Shown in pieces: positions 8,454 through 16,374 of a stretch of 64,000 bases of DNA. Position numbers and translations under genes: made by a program. This stretch comes from JACKBK01 sp963707275 (GTDB lineage: Bacteria > Chloroflexota > Anaerolineae > JAAEKA01): positions 62,001 to 126,000 of the forward strand of contig CAVPPH010000010.1 in assembly GCA_963707275.1 (NCBI GenBank), in the 5' to 3' direction. How positions within the stretch are numbered: the stretch's first letter is position 1; each line of letters opens with the position of its first letter. The notes beneath the pieces are model-generated. The model was given only the letters and a program-made list of their open reading frames with translations, was not told the DNA's origin and did not search any database.

Positions 8454-9344
8454 TCAACCGGCGACTTTGCCCGCCCAGCGCACAAACTGCCCGTGCTCGA
8501 TCTCCCGATTCGCGCTGCGATCGCGTGTCACCATCCGTCCCGCCGTCAGGTCGCCGCGGTGACCGGCCATCATCGCGGCCAGCGCATCCTGCGTTATGCC
8601 GAAGTCTACTGACCGGGTATACAGCGTCGCCACCACCAGCCGCGGCCGGTCGCTCAACACCGCGCGACAGGCTGTGCACAACTCCCCGAACAACTGCTCG
8701 AAACTCCAGACCTCGCCGTTCGGCCCGCGTCCGAAGGCGGGCGGATCCATAATGATACCGTCGTAACGTGTACCTCGCCTCGTCTCGCGCCGCAGATATT
8801 TCAATGCATCCTCGACGATCCAGCGTACCGGCCTGTCCGCCAGCCCCGACAGCGCCTGGTTTTCCCGCGCCCGGGTGACAGCGCGCTTCGATGCGTCGAC
8901 ATGCGTGACACGCGCGCCGGCGCGTGCTGCTGCCAGCGTCGCCAGCCCGGTGTAGCCGAACAGGTTGAGCAGGCGCAGCGGACGGCCTGCCGCGGCCACC
9001 TGCGTCTCGATCCAGTCCCAGTGGACGGCGTTTTCCGGAAACACGCCGACATGCCGCGATTGGTCGATCTCAAGCTGGCACTGCAAACCGCGATAGTCGA
9101 TGACCCAGCGACGTTCGAAGGGGTGTTGCATTGCCCAGCGGCCGCCCTGCTCGCTCTGCCGGTAGACGGCGTGGGCCGCTTGCCAGTCGCGCGCCGGCAA
9201 GGCTGCCCGCCAGCTTGCCTGGGCTTCCGGGCGCACCAGGACGACCGGGCCGAAGCGTTCCAGCTTCTGGCCGTCGCCGCTGTCCAGCAGATCGTAGTCG
9301 GTCCAGCCGGTTGCCCGTAGGGTGGACAGAGCAGACAGGTTCAT
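8454..9344 (-). CDS. Class I SAM-dependent methyltransferase (RlmI/RlmK-like)
   Basis: 296 residues. Motif I is LLNLFGYTGLATLAAARAGA, followed by the acidic VTHVDASK loop; motif IV reads IIMDPPAFGRGPNGEVW. This is the Methyltrans_SAM group (PF10672 type), to which the 23S rRNA cytosine C5 methyltransferase RlmI belongs. It lacks the N-terminal PUA domain of RlmI and begins with a short region of its own, so the RNA target is uncertain. Its ATG overlaps the end of the downstream-numbered DMT gene by 4 bp; the exporter gene is transcribed first and the pair is translationally coupled. Confidence 0.85.
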   Translation of the reverse strand: MNLSALSTLRATGWTDYDLLDSGDGQKLERFGPVVLVRPEAQASWRAALPARDWQAAHAVYRQSEQGGRWAMQHPFERRWVIDYRGLQCQLEIDQSRHVGVFPENAVHWDWIETQVAAAGRPLRLLNLFGYTGLATLAAARAGARVTHVDASKRAVTRARENQALSGLADRPVRWIVEDALKYLRRETRRGTRYDGIIMDPPAFGRGPNGEVWSFEQLFGELCTACRAVLSDRPRLVVATLYTRSVDFGITQDALAAMMAGHRGDLTAGRMVTRDRSANREIEHGQFVRWAGKVAG

Positions 9345-10255
9345 GTCAGGAAGATCAGGGCGGTGCCGGTCAGCGCGATCAGCGTGCCGACAATCGCGCG
9401 CGAGGTGATCCGTTCGCCAAAGAAGTAGTGCGACAGCGGGATCAGCATCACGGGCGACAACGACATCAGCGTCGCGGCGATGCCGACCGGCGCGTTCTGC
9501 ACCGCGATCATCGAATTCCAGACGCCGAGAAAGGGGCCGGTGAACGCGCCGCCGGCGATCAAGACCAGCGCGCGCCGGTCGCGCAGTGCACTGATGGTGG
9601 CAGGACCACGGCCGCGCAGCAGCGTGAAAAGCCAGATCGCTGCGGTCGCCACCACCATGCGGATCACCGTGGCCGACAGTGGTGGAAAGCCGCCTTCCAG
9701 CCCCTTTTTAGAAAGCAGCAGACCGGCAGACTGGCCGGCCGCGCCGCCCAGCGCCAGCAGCACGCCGATGAGGTAGATGCGCCGGTTGTCGTCGCCGGCA
9801 AAGGAGATGCGGCTGCGGCTGTTGCGCCGCTCTGACACCACCCAGGCAACGCCAAACAGCGTCAGTGTCATAGCCAGCAACTCGACCGCCGTCAGCGCTT
9901 CGTGGAACAGCAGCCATGCCAGCACGGTGCTCATGACCGGGACGGTGGTCATGACGACCTGCGAGCGCCGCGGGCCGATGGACACATACGCCTGGAACAA
10001 AAAGGCGTCGCCGATGGCCAGCCCAACGATGCCCGACAACCCCAGCCAGAACCAGCTTTCCTTGCCCGCACCCACCGGCCACCACTGGCCTTGCAAGACC
10101 AGGTGGGCGATGGACAGGTAAAACACCGCCATCGCCAGCCGCGTCCGGTTGACGACCGCGGAGCCGACGCGCCGGCCGGCGAAAGTGAACTGGATGCCGG
10201 TAAACGACCAGAGGATGGCTGTGGCCAGCGCGGCCAGTTCACCGATGCCAGGCAT
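9341..10255 (-). CDS. EamA/DMT-superfamily membrane transporter
   Basis: 304 residues with ten hydrophobic segments arranged as two five-helix EamA repeats; residues 1-20 and the VVMTTVPVMSTVLAWLLF and GIAATLMSLSPVMLIPLS stretches are the family-typical fourth helices. These proteins export small metabolites such as amino acids or nucleosides across the cytoplasmic membrane; no substrate can be assigned. A loop of about 20 residues rich in Arg and Ser separates the halves. First gene of a two-gene operon with the methyltransferase. Confidence 0.85.
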   Translation of the reverse strand: MPGIGELAALATAILWSFTGIQFTFAGRRVGSAVVNRTRLAMAVFYLSIAHLVLQGQWWPVGAGKESWFWLGLSGIVGLAIGDAFLFQAYVSIGPRRSQVVMTTVPVMSTVLAWLLFHEALTAVELLAMTLTLFGVAWVVSERRNSRSRISFAGDDNRRIYLIGVLLALGGAAGQSAGLLLSKKGLEGGFPPLSATVIRMVVATAAIWLFTLLRGRGPATISALRDRRALVLIAGGAFTGPFLGVWNSMIAVQNAPVGIAATLMSLSPVMLIPLSHYFFGERITSRAIVGTLIALTGTALIFLT

Positions 10256-10388
10256 GGGGCGTCAGCCGGTCTGGACGCGGATAAACGCGGATCGGCGCGG
10301 ATTGCTAACGGCCCCGATTCGGTATCTGATCATTCCGCGTCTTCCGCGTCCAGTTGCGGGCTGCGAAGGGTTGCTGGAATCGACGCTG

Positions 10389-10808
10389 CTATTCGTCGGC
10401 GGCCAGTTGGCCCGCTTCTTCGATCCAGTGCTCCGGCTCGATCTTCTGCCAGTCGGCTGCTGCCACGGCCGCGCGCACGGTGTCAGGATCGGACGCGGCC
10501 AGGTGCGCGTAGGTGTGCAGTCCCGCGGCGCGCAGACGGCTCTGGAATACCGGGCCGATGCCGTTGATGCGCGTCAGGTCGTCGTTCTGCACCGGCTCGG
10601 CAGGCGCGGGCATCACGTCCGCCGCGGGTGGCGCAGTCGAGGCTTCCGTGGCAGCGGACTGGCGGGCGGTTGCCATCTGGGCGCGGTAGCGGATCGCCTC
10701 GTCGCGCGCCTCGCGCAGGCGGTTCTGGTCGGCCACGTTCTCGCGCAGCTTGGCCAGGACGAAACCGACCACGACGCCAATGGTGAGTGTGAAAAGAAAA
10801 CGAAACAT
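10389..10808 (-). CDS. Membrane-anchored helix-hairpin-helix protein
   Basis: 139 residues from ATG 10808 (ribosome site GGAGCG). Residues 3-20 (RFLFTLTIGVVVGFVLAK) form one transmembrane anchor, then a charged coiled segment, an Ala/Pro-rich linker, and a C-terminal domain at about residues 77-135 with DDLTRINGIGPVFQSRLRAAGLHTYAHLA. That is the helix-hairpin-helix/DUF4332 type seen in ribosomal L21-like add-ons and Pol beta-like proteins, often DNA- or protein-binding. A TM-plus-HhH layout is common in Chloroflexota and cyanobacteria but uncharacterised. It stands alone between the DMT exporter and the proB region. Confidence 0.75.
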   Translation of the reverse strand: MFRFLFTLTIGVVVGFVLAKLRENVADQNRLREARDEAIRYRAQMATARQSAATEASTAPPAADVMPAPAEPVQNDDLTRINGIGPVFQSRLRAAGLHTYAHLAASDPDTVRAAVAAADWQKIEPEHWIEEAGQLAADE

Positions 10809-10963
10809 GGGACGCTCCGGGTTGGGGAATGATGAACGATAGACGGCGGCTGAACGGTGAGCAATAGCGGCCCACCGTCGAAGACCAGCCCGATTGTAGC
10901 ATCTTCCCGCCAGCCTGTGAAGTAACGCGTCCTGCCTACCAGCAACGGCACATGAATGCCAGG

Positions 10964-11206
10964 TCAGGCGCTGCCAAAGAGCCGGCACCCGTCTTGCGTC
11001 ACTCCATCGGGCATGTTCGCGCCGGTCAGGTCGGCCCTGGCCATCTCCGCGCCGGTCAGGTCGGTGTTGCGCAGGTAGGTGTTGCCAAGATTGGCCCCGC
11101 TCAGGTTTGCAAAGCTCAGATCCGCCTCCTGTAGGTTAGGCCAGCTCAGGACCGCCCCATGCAGGTCGGTGCCACTAAGGCTACGTCGCCTCAGAAATGT
11201 GCGAAA
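10964..11206 (-). pseudogene. Pentapeptide-repeat protein remnant
   Basis: A minus-strand frame runs from a TAG at 11207-11209 to a TGA at 10964-10966. It reads as pentapeptide repeats, A(D/N)LxX: SGTDLHGAVLSWPNLQEADL, SFANLSGANLGNTYLRNTDL, TGAEMARADLTGANMPDG, ending CRLFGSA. No ATG, GTG or TTG start is available after the upstream stop, so it looks like a 5'-truncated remnant of a longer right-handed beta-helix protein, or a gene cut by an indel. It lies divergently next to proB. Confidence 0.6.
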
Positions 11207-11319
11207 CTACCGACATGTTGACACTTCGCGGCTGTTTTGCCGGAAGCGGCGGCAACGGCTACAATCGAAAAACGCTGCCCCACGCAGCGCATTCCCGTAT
11301 ACAGTTTGACATAGAAACC

Positions 11320-12445
11320 ATGACCGGATCAACTCCCCAATTCATCCACCAGCGCATCGTCCTGAAACTGGGCACCAGCGTGCTGACCGCCGGGTCGCCG
11401 CGCATCAACCGACCGCGGCTGCTGGACATCGTACGCCAGTGCGCGCGCCTGCGGGCCAGCGGAGTCGAGGTAGTTGTCGTCAGCTCCGGAGCGATCGGCG
11501 CAGGTCGCGAGCGGCTGGGCTTTCGCCAGTTGCCGCGCGCCATGCCCGCCAAGCAAATGCTGGCCGCGGTCGGCCAAAGCCGGCTGCTGGGCCTCTACGA
11601 AGAGTACTTCGCCATCTACGATGTCGTCGTCGGCCAGGTACTGCTGACCCGCGCCGATCTGGACAACCGCAGCCGTTACCTCAACGCGCGCGACACGCTG
11701 CAAGCCTTGCTGGCCGAGCGCATCGTGCCGGTCATCAACGAAAACGACGCGGTCGCCACCGAGGAGATCAAGCTGGGCGACAACGACACGCTGTCGGCGC
11801 TGGTGTCCAACCTGGTAGAAGCCGATCTGCTATTGATCCTGACCGACCAGCCAGGACTGTTCACAGCCGATCCGCGCAACGATCCCGCCGCGCGAACTCA
11901 TCAGCGAAGTCAGCGTCATCGATGACGACCTGCGCGCCGTCGCTGGCGGTTCCAACAGCGGGCTGGGCGTCGGCGGCATGACCACCAAGCTGACGGCGGC
12001 CGATCTGGCCCGGCGCGGCGGCGCACAGGTCGTCATCGCGGCCGGCAGTGTCGATGACGTGGTGCTGCGGGTTGCGGCGGGCGAGCGCATCGGCACCCGT
12101 TTCGCACCGCTGGCTGGCCGGCTGGAAAGCCGCAAGCGCTGGCTGCTGGGCGGTCTGGCGCCAACCGGACGCATCTGGGTAGACGCGGGCGCCGAGCGGG
12201 CGCTGCTGGCGCAGGGACGCAGCCTGTTACCGGTCGGCGTGACCCGGGTCGAGGGGCAGTTTCAGCGCGGCGACACCGTGCGCATCTGCAACGTCGCCGG
12301 CCGCGAAGTCGCACGCGGGCTGTCGCGTTACGGCGCAGAGTCGTTGGAGCGGATCATGGGCCGGCGTTCCGACGAGATCGAGGCAATCCTCGGCTACGAG
12401 TACGGCGAGACCGTGGTGCACCGCGACGATCTGGTGGTGCTGTAA
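11320..12445 (+). CDS. proB: Glutamate 5-kinase, broken by one indel
   Basis: ATG 11320 gives the amino-acid kinase domain: VLKLGTSVLTAG, VVVVSSGAIGAGRERLG, INENDAVATEE and GDNDTLSALVSNLVEADLLLILTD. Around 11880-11895 (after ADPRNDPAA) the frame shifts by one base and continues as RELISEVSVIDDD...GGMTTKLTAADLA, then a C-terminal PUA domain (residues about 285-360, ending VVHRDDLVVL). The 1126-bp span is 3n+1, so one extra base is present. The enzyme phosphorylates glutamate with ATP, the first step of proline synthesis; PUA-containing ProB proteins are normally feedback-inhibited by proline. The next pathway gene, proA, lies 1.1 kb downstream, beyond a divergent heliorhodopsin gene. The indel could be a sequencing error. 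Confidence 0.9.
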
Positions 12446-12472
12446 GCAAAGTTACTTCAATTTGGCGTCTGC

Positions 12473-13303
12473 TTACACCGGCGCCAGCGTGCCGGCGAAG
12501 ATCAGCCAGGCCAGCGTGGTCTTGGCCAGCAGGCTGAGCACGATGTAGATCCGCTCGCCGAACAGATAGTTCTGCCAACGCCCCACCTTCTTGTACTGCA
12601 AGTACATGTTGATGGCGAAGATGTTGAAGAAGACGAACAGCGTCGGGATGATGATGTAGACGAAGGCCGGCGGTTTGGCGTCGCCCGAGTTGACGGCCCC
12701 CACGAAATAGAGCGTGATCACGATCCAGGGGAAGATGCCGGCGATGCAGCCGTAGATGAAGGAGGTCCAGTCGGTCTTCTTGGTGGTCTGGTTGTGCAGC
12801 TCCATCATCACGCCGAACAGGTTCATCATGGCGTTGACGCCGAAGATCAGGATGATCGCGCCCAGATCCCAGATCCCCACCAACATACCGATCAGCACGA
12901 TCATCAGCGACGAGCTGAGGGCATACTCATAGAAGCGGATGGGGTTCATCCCCTTCTTCAGGGCGGCGACGTAGCGAGGATAGCCGATGGTCGCCAGATA
13001 GAAGTGGGCCACGGCCGAGATCAGCAGGAACATGGCGACGGCCGGCCCAAAACGCAGCTCGTAGAGCAGTTGCGGATTGGGCGCCAGCGAGCGGGTCGCC
13101 ACGTCGAAGTTGAGAAAGTTGGTGTAGATCGGGTAGGTGGTGGCGTTGCTCAACACGATCATCAGGATGCCCTGGATCAGGTGCAGAAAGCCCATGATCA
13201 GGTTGAAGCGGCGCAGGCTGGTGTAGCTAGCCTCGGATTCGGCAGGCGTGCTCGCCACGGGAGCAGGCACGCGCTTGGCAGGAGCAGAGCGTTTCTTGGT
13301 CAT
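12473..13303 (-). CDS. Heliorhodopsin (type HeR retinal photoreceptor)
   Basis: 276 residues from ATG 13303, preceded by a strong AGGAGGATC site; upstream in-frame starts lack one. Seven hydrophobic helices follow a basic N-terminal tail. Hallmarks seen: helix 1 NLIMGFLHLIQG with His41, helix 2 AVAHFYLAT with His100, helix 3 RFYEYALSSSLMIV with Glu126 as the likely Schiff-base counterion, and helix 7 YIVLSLLAKTTLAWLIFAG with Lys261 as the retinal-binding lysine. These match the known heliorhodopsin pattern and not type 1 pumps, which have Asp counterions. Family knowledge: heliorhodopsins sit inverted in the membrane, have slow photocycles and act as sensors or regulators rather than pumps. 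It lies between proB (convergent) and proA (divergent), both glutamate-using. No retinal biosynthesis gene is in the window. Confidence 0.9.
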   Translation of the reverse strand: MTKKRSAPAKRVPAPVASTPAESEASYTSLRRFNLIMGFLHLIQGILMIVLSNATTYPIYTNFLNFDVATRSLAPNPQLLYELRFGPAVAMFLLISAVAHFYLATIGYPRYVAALKKGMNPIRFYEYALSSSLMIVLIGMLVGIWDLGAIILIFGVNAMMNLFGVMMELHNQTTKKTDWTSFIYGCIAGIFPWIVITLYFVGAVNSGDAKPPAFVYIIIPTLFVFFNIFAINMYLQYKKVGRWQNYLFGERIYIVLSLLAKTTLAWLIFAGTLAPV

Positions 13304-13379
13304 CGGTCGATCCTCCTTGGGTCGAACCAGAGCTTGGTTACACCGCGCCAATCGGGTAGCGGGCGTATGCGGTGGTTCG

Positions 13380-13408
13380 ATTATAGCCGCTAGTGACCAA
13401 AGGAGCAA
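13380..13408 (-). promoter_or_regulatory. Putative promoter of the heliorhodopsin gene
   Basis: On the minus strand TATAAT (13385-13380) is preceded at 17 bp by TTGCTC (13408-13403), a half-match to the -35 consensus. Transcription would begin about 70 bases before the ATG at 13303. The weak -35 would suit an activated promoter. Confidence 0.5.
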
Positions 13409-13514
13409 AGGAGGCAAAGCGACACACGCTGCCCACACGGGAAGTACTGTGAGACGCTGCCCGGTTAGCTCTACCCTCCTGAAAGTTGGTAACCTCACAG
13501 AGGGTTTCTGTCGA

Positions 13515-13542
13515 TTGACTCGAACGGCGGTGTGGCTATAAT
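13515..13542 (+). promoter_or_regulatory. Sigma-70-type promoter of proA
   Basis: TTGACT (13515-13520), 16 bases, TATAAT (13537-13542), about 50 bp before the proA ATG at 13593. It diverges from the heliorhodopsin promoter with about 130 bp between the two -35 elements, room for a shared regulator. Confidence 0.7.
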
Positions 13543-13592
13543 GACCTTCGTTCAATCAACCATTATTGACTGCAATTTCCGGGAGTCGCCTC

Positions 13593-14870
13593 ATGACTGA
13601 GACCAACCTCAATATCTTGGGCCAGCGCGCCAGGGCTGCCAGCCGGCTGCTGGGTCGGGCTTCGACGGCTCAGAAGAACGCCGCCTTGCACGCCATTGCC
13701 GGCGGGCTAGAACGCAACGCGGCCCAGATTCTGGCCGCCAACGCGTTGGACGTGGCCGACGCGCAGGCGGCCGGCTTGTCGCCCGCGCTGGTGGACCGCC
13801 TGCTGCTGACCGATAAGCGGCTGGCCGGCATGGCCGCCGACACCCGCAGCGTCGCCGTGCTGCCCGATCCGGTTGGCGAGGAATATGACGGCCAACTGCG
13901 GCCCAACGGTCTGCGCATCGCGCGCCGGCGGACGCCGCTGGGTGTGCTGGGCGTGATCTACGAGGCGCGGCCCAACGTTACTATCGACATCGCCGCGTTG
14001 AGCCTCAAGACCGGCAACGCGGCCATTCTGCGCGGCGGCAAGGAAACGCTGCGCAGCAACCTGGCGCTGGTGGACGTGATCCAGACGGCGCTGGAGCAAG
14101 CGGGACTGCCGGGCGACAGCATCCTCTACATCGACAGCCCCGACCGCGCGCTGGTCACAGAGCTGCTGCGGCTGGATGCATACGTGGACATGATCATCCC
14201 GCGCGGCGGTAACGCGCTGCACAAGCTGTGCCGCGAGCAGGCCACGATCCCGGTCATGACCGGCGGCATCGGCATCTGCCACCTGTTTGTCGACGCGTCG
14301 GCCGACCAGACCAAGGCGGTCGAGATCATCCACAACGCCAAGACGCAGCGCCCGACCGTCTGCAACTCGCTGGACACCGTGCTGGTACACCGCGATGTCG
14401 CGGCCGATTTCCTGCCACGCATGGCGGCGCGGCTGGCCGGCGATGCGGTCGAGCTCCGGGCTGATCCGATGTCGTACCTGATCCTGGAGCGGTCAGGCGA
14501 GGGCAGCGACTGGAAGGTGGAGCCGGCCGGGCCGGATGACTTCGACCAGGAATGGCTGAGCCTGATTCTGGGCGTCAAAGTGGTGGGTGGGCTGGACGAG
14601 GCCATCGACCACATCGCCGCCCACAGCACCGCGCATTCCGACGGCATCCTGACCGAGAGCTATAGCCACGCCCAGCGCTTTGTCAACGAGGTCGACTCGG
14701 CGGCGGTCTTTGTCAATGCCAGCACCCGCTTCAACGACGGCGGCCAGCTTGGCCTGGGCGCAGAGGTGGCCGTTAGCACGCAGAAGTTGCACGCCCGCGG
14801 GCCGATGGGATTGCAGGAGCTGACGACGTATAAGTGGGTGGTGTTTGGTGAAGGGCAAGTACGGGAGTGA
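13593..14870 (+). CDS. proA: Gamma-glutamyl phosphate reductase
   Basis: 425 residues from ATG 13593 with GGGAG seven bases upstream. An aldehyde-dehydrogenase-fold enzyme: IYEARPNVTIDIAALSLKTG and AILRGGKE in the NADPH-binding half, IPVMTGGIGICHLFVD, and the catalytic cysteine in RPTVCNSLDTVLVH (about residue 259), then HSDGILTES and AVFVNASTRFNDGGQLGLGAE near the end. It reduces gamma-glutamyl phosphate to glutamate semialdehyde, the second step of proline synthesis after ProB. It has its own promoter at 13515 instead of being fused or cotranscribed with proB, because the heliorhodopsin gene intervenes. Confidence 0.95.
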   Translation: MTETNLNILGQRARAASRLLGRASTAQKNAALHAIAGGLERNAAQILAANALDVADAQAAGLSPALVDRLLLTDKRLAGMAADTRSVAVLPDPVGEEYDGQLRPNGLRIARRRTPLGVLGVIYEARPNVTIDIAALSLKTGNAAILRGGKETLRSNLALVDVIQTALEQAGLPGDSILYIDSPDRALVTELLRLDAYVDMIIPRGGNALHKLCREQATIPVMTGGIGICHLFVDASADQTKAVEIIHNAKTQRPTVCNSLDTVLVHRDVAADFLPRMAARLAGDAVELRADPMSYLILERSGEGSDWKVEPAGPDDFDQEWLSLILGVKVVGGLDEAIDHIAAHSTAHSDGILTESYSHAQRFVNEVDSAAVFVNASTRFNDGGQLGLGAEVAVSTQKLHARGPMGLQELTTYKWVVFGEGQVRE

Positions 14871-15062
14871 AACGTAATGCGTGATACGTACTGCGTAGCT
14901 TGTGGGTGGTTTGTCCAGTTGCCAGGCTCACCGATGGTGAAGAAGCATTGGCCCACAGATAGAAGGAGACGCAGATAGCCTGCGGCGCATTTCGTTACGC
15001 AACTCGCAAATCGCAATACGTAATTCGCAATACGTAACACGGAATACGCAATACGAGTTGAC
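14871..15062. repeat. Degenerate short-period repeat spacer
   Basis: The gap between proA and the metallophosphoesterase ends (about 15000-15056) in a run of slightly varied copies of CGCAATACG / TACGTAATTCG, about 8-12 bp each, and begins with related text (ACGTAATGCGTGATACGTA). No gene or clear promoter was seen. The same style of low-complexity spacer recurs elsewhere in the window with different wording. Confidence 0.6.
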
Positions 15063-16139
15063 ATGAAACCATCAATCAAGATCGCCGCGTCGTTACTCGG
15101 CGTCGGCGCGGTTGCCGCCGCCGGAACGCTGGCCTATGCACGCTGGGTCGAGCGGCTGCGCGTCGATGTGCGGCGAATGTCAGCCGAGGTCGACGCGCCG
15201 GGCTTGCCGGCCGGTGGGCTGCGGATTCTGCATCTGTCGGACATGCATTTCACCGGCAGTGGTCAGATCGAGCGCTGGAAGATCGACCGCACGCTGAACT
15301 TGCTGGCCGGCGAGCAGTTCGACCTGCTGCTGGTAACTGGGGACCTGATCCACGACGACCGTGGGCTGCCGGCCGCGCTGGAGTTGCTGGCCCGCCTTCC
15401 GCAGCCGCGGCTGGGCGCGTTCGCCTGTCTGGGCAACCACGACTACGCAACCTATAGCTGGCTGGGACCGGCGCGGGTTGCCTGGCGCGAGGCTGAACCG
15501 GGGCAGGAACTGCGCGACGCGTCGCTGCGCACCTTCGAGATGATGACGCGCATCTTCCGCAACGACAAGCTGTATCTGGGGCAGGAACACAACGACATCG
15601 AGGCGCTGAAGCAGGCGCTGGCGGACCAGGGTGTCACGGTTCTTGACAACAGCAGCGTCCGCTTGACAGGTAATAACGGCGACATCTGGCTTGCAGGCGT
15701 AGACGATCTGATGGAAGGCACGCCAGACGTCGAAGCGGCGCTGGCCGGTGCGCCGCTTGACGACAGCGACGCGCTGCGCATTTTGCTCTTCCACAACCCG
15801 GACCACATGCTTGATCCGCGACTGCAAACGTTCGACCTGGCCTTCGGCGGCCACGTCCACGGCGGGCAGGTGCTTATCCCCCTGTTGGGCGCACTACATA
15901 CACAGGGCACCCACGTCTCGCGCCGGCGCACGCACGGCTGGTTTCAGTACGGTGAGGCAAAGACCTACATCGGGCGAGGTTTGGGTGAAGGGGTGCGGTT
16001 GCGCTTCCGCTGCCGGCCGGAAGTTGCGCTGATCGAAGTCACGCTGTCAGAGTGGGATCGCCCACCTCTGGCGATTTCGACGAGTCGTCCCCAGGCTGCC
16101 ACGAATGGCAGAGCCGCTCGGCCGGCGCGGGCCGGTTGA
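15063..16139 (+). CDS. Membrane-anchored calcineurin-like metallophosphoesterase (YkuE-like)
   Basis: 358 residues. Residues 1-26 form a signal anchor (IKIAASLLGVGAVAAAGTLAYA). The two-metal phosphoesterase motifs follow in order: DMH at 60-62, GD at 93-94, GNHD at 124-127, a mid-domain FHNPDH and GGHVHGG near 277. The layout matches YkuE and UDP-2,3-diacylglucosamine hydrolase-like enzymes that cleave phosphodiester or pyrophosphate bonds in membrane lipids or cell-wall intermediates; the substrate is not known. The last 30 residues are low in complexity (STSRPQAATNGRAARPARAG) and overlap a small gene on the other strand, which hints that the original stop may have been earlier. Confidence 0.85.
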   Translation: MKPSIKIAASLLGVGAVAAAGTLAYARWVERLRVDVRRMSAEVDAPGLPAGGLRILHLSDMHFTGSGQIERWKIDRTLNLLAGEQFDLLLVTGDLIHDDRGLPAALELLARLPQPRLGAFACLGNHDYATYSWLGPARVAWREAEPGQELRDASLRTFEMMTRIFRNDKLYLGQEHNDIEALKQALADQGVTVLDNSSVRLTGNNGDIWLAGVDDLMEGTPDVEAALAGAPLDDSDALRILLFHNPDHMLDPRLQTFDLAFGGHVHGGQVLIPLLGALHTQGTHVSRRRTHGWFQYGEAKTYIGRGLGEGVRLRFRCRPEVALIEVTLSEWDRPPLAISTSRPQAATNGRAARPARAG

Positions 16140-16281
16140 AGTGCGGCGAGTTTGGCGCGCGGCAATAGGTGTGCAGCCGGGTGACCTGACCGTCGCCGTT
16201 GCTGCGAAAAGCATCGGCAAAGGCACAGTTGTCACACGAGCTGCCGCGCAGGCGCAGCCATACAATATGTAATCGAGACAT
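16039..16281 (-). CDS. Small cysteine-containing protein, overlaps the metallophosphoesterase 3' end
   Basis: 80 residues. The core reads CDNCAFADAF, then a spacer with HTYCRAP, then LCHSWQPGD: four cysteines in a CxxC...C...C...W arrangement reminiscent of small zinc or Fe-S binding proteins. The pattern is protein-like (aromatic and His residues around each Cys), unlike the Arg-rich shadows elsewhere. It overlaps the last 101 bp of the metallophosphoesterase gene, where that protein is low-complexity. There is no clear ribosome site, and I do not recognise the family, so it is only a moderate call. Confidence 0.45.
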   Translation of the reverse strand: MSRLHIVWLRLRGSSCDNCAFADAFRSNGDGQVTRLHTYCRAPNSPHFNRPAPAERLCHSWQPGDDSSKSPEVGDPTLTA

Positions 16282-16374
16282 GATACGTTAGCGACCTCAT
16301 CGGTCAACCGCTTCGACAGGAATTATATCTGCCGTCCCTGGTTTGTCCAGCCATCCAGCCAGAAGGAGCATCTC

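Noticed and set aside
10952..11134. A short plus-strand frame rich in Val/Gln repeats
   Set aside because: The repetition is explained by pentapeptide repeats on the minus strand.
12473..13303. Type 1 proton or chloride pump rhodopsin
   Set aside because: The helix 3 counterion is Glu in an RFYEYA context and two conserved helix 1/2 histidines are present, as in heliorhodopsins and not in pumps.
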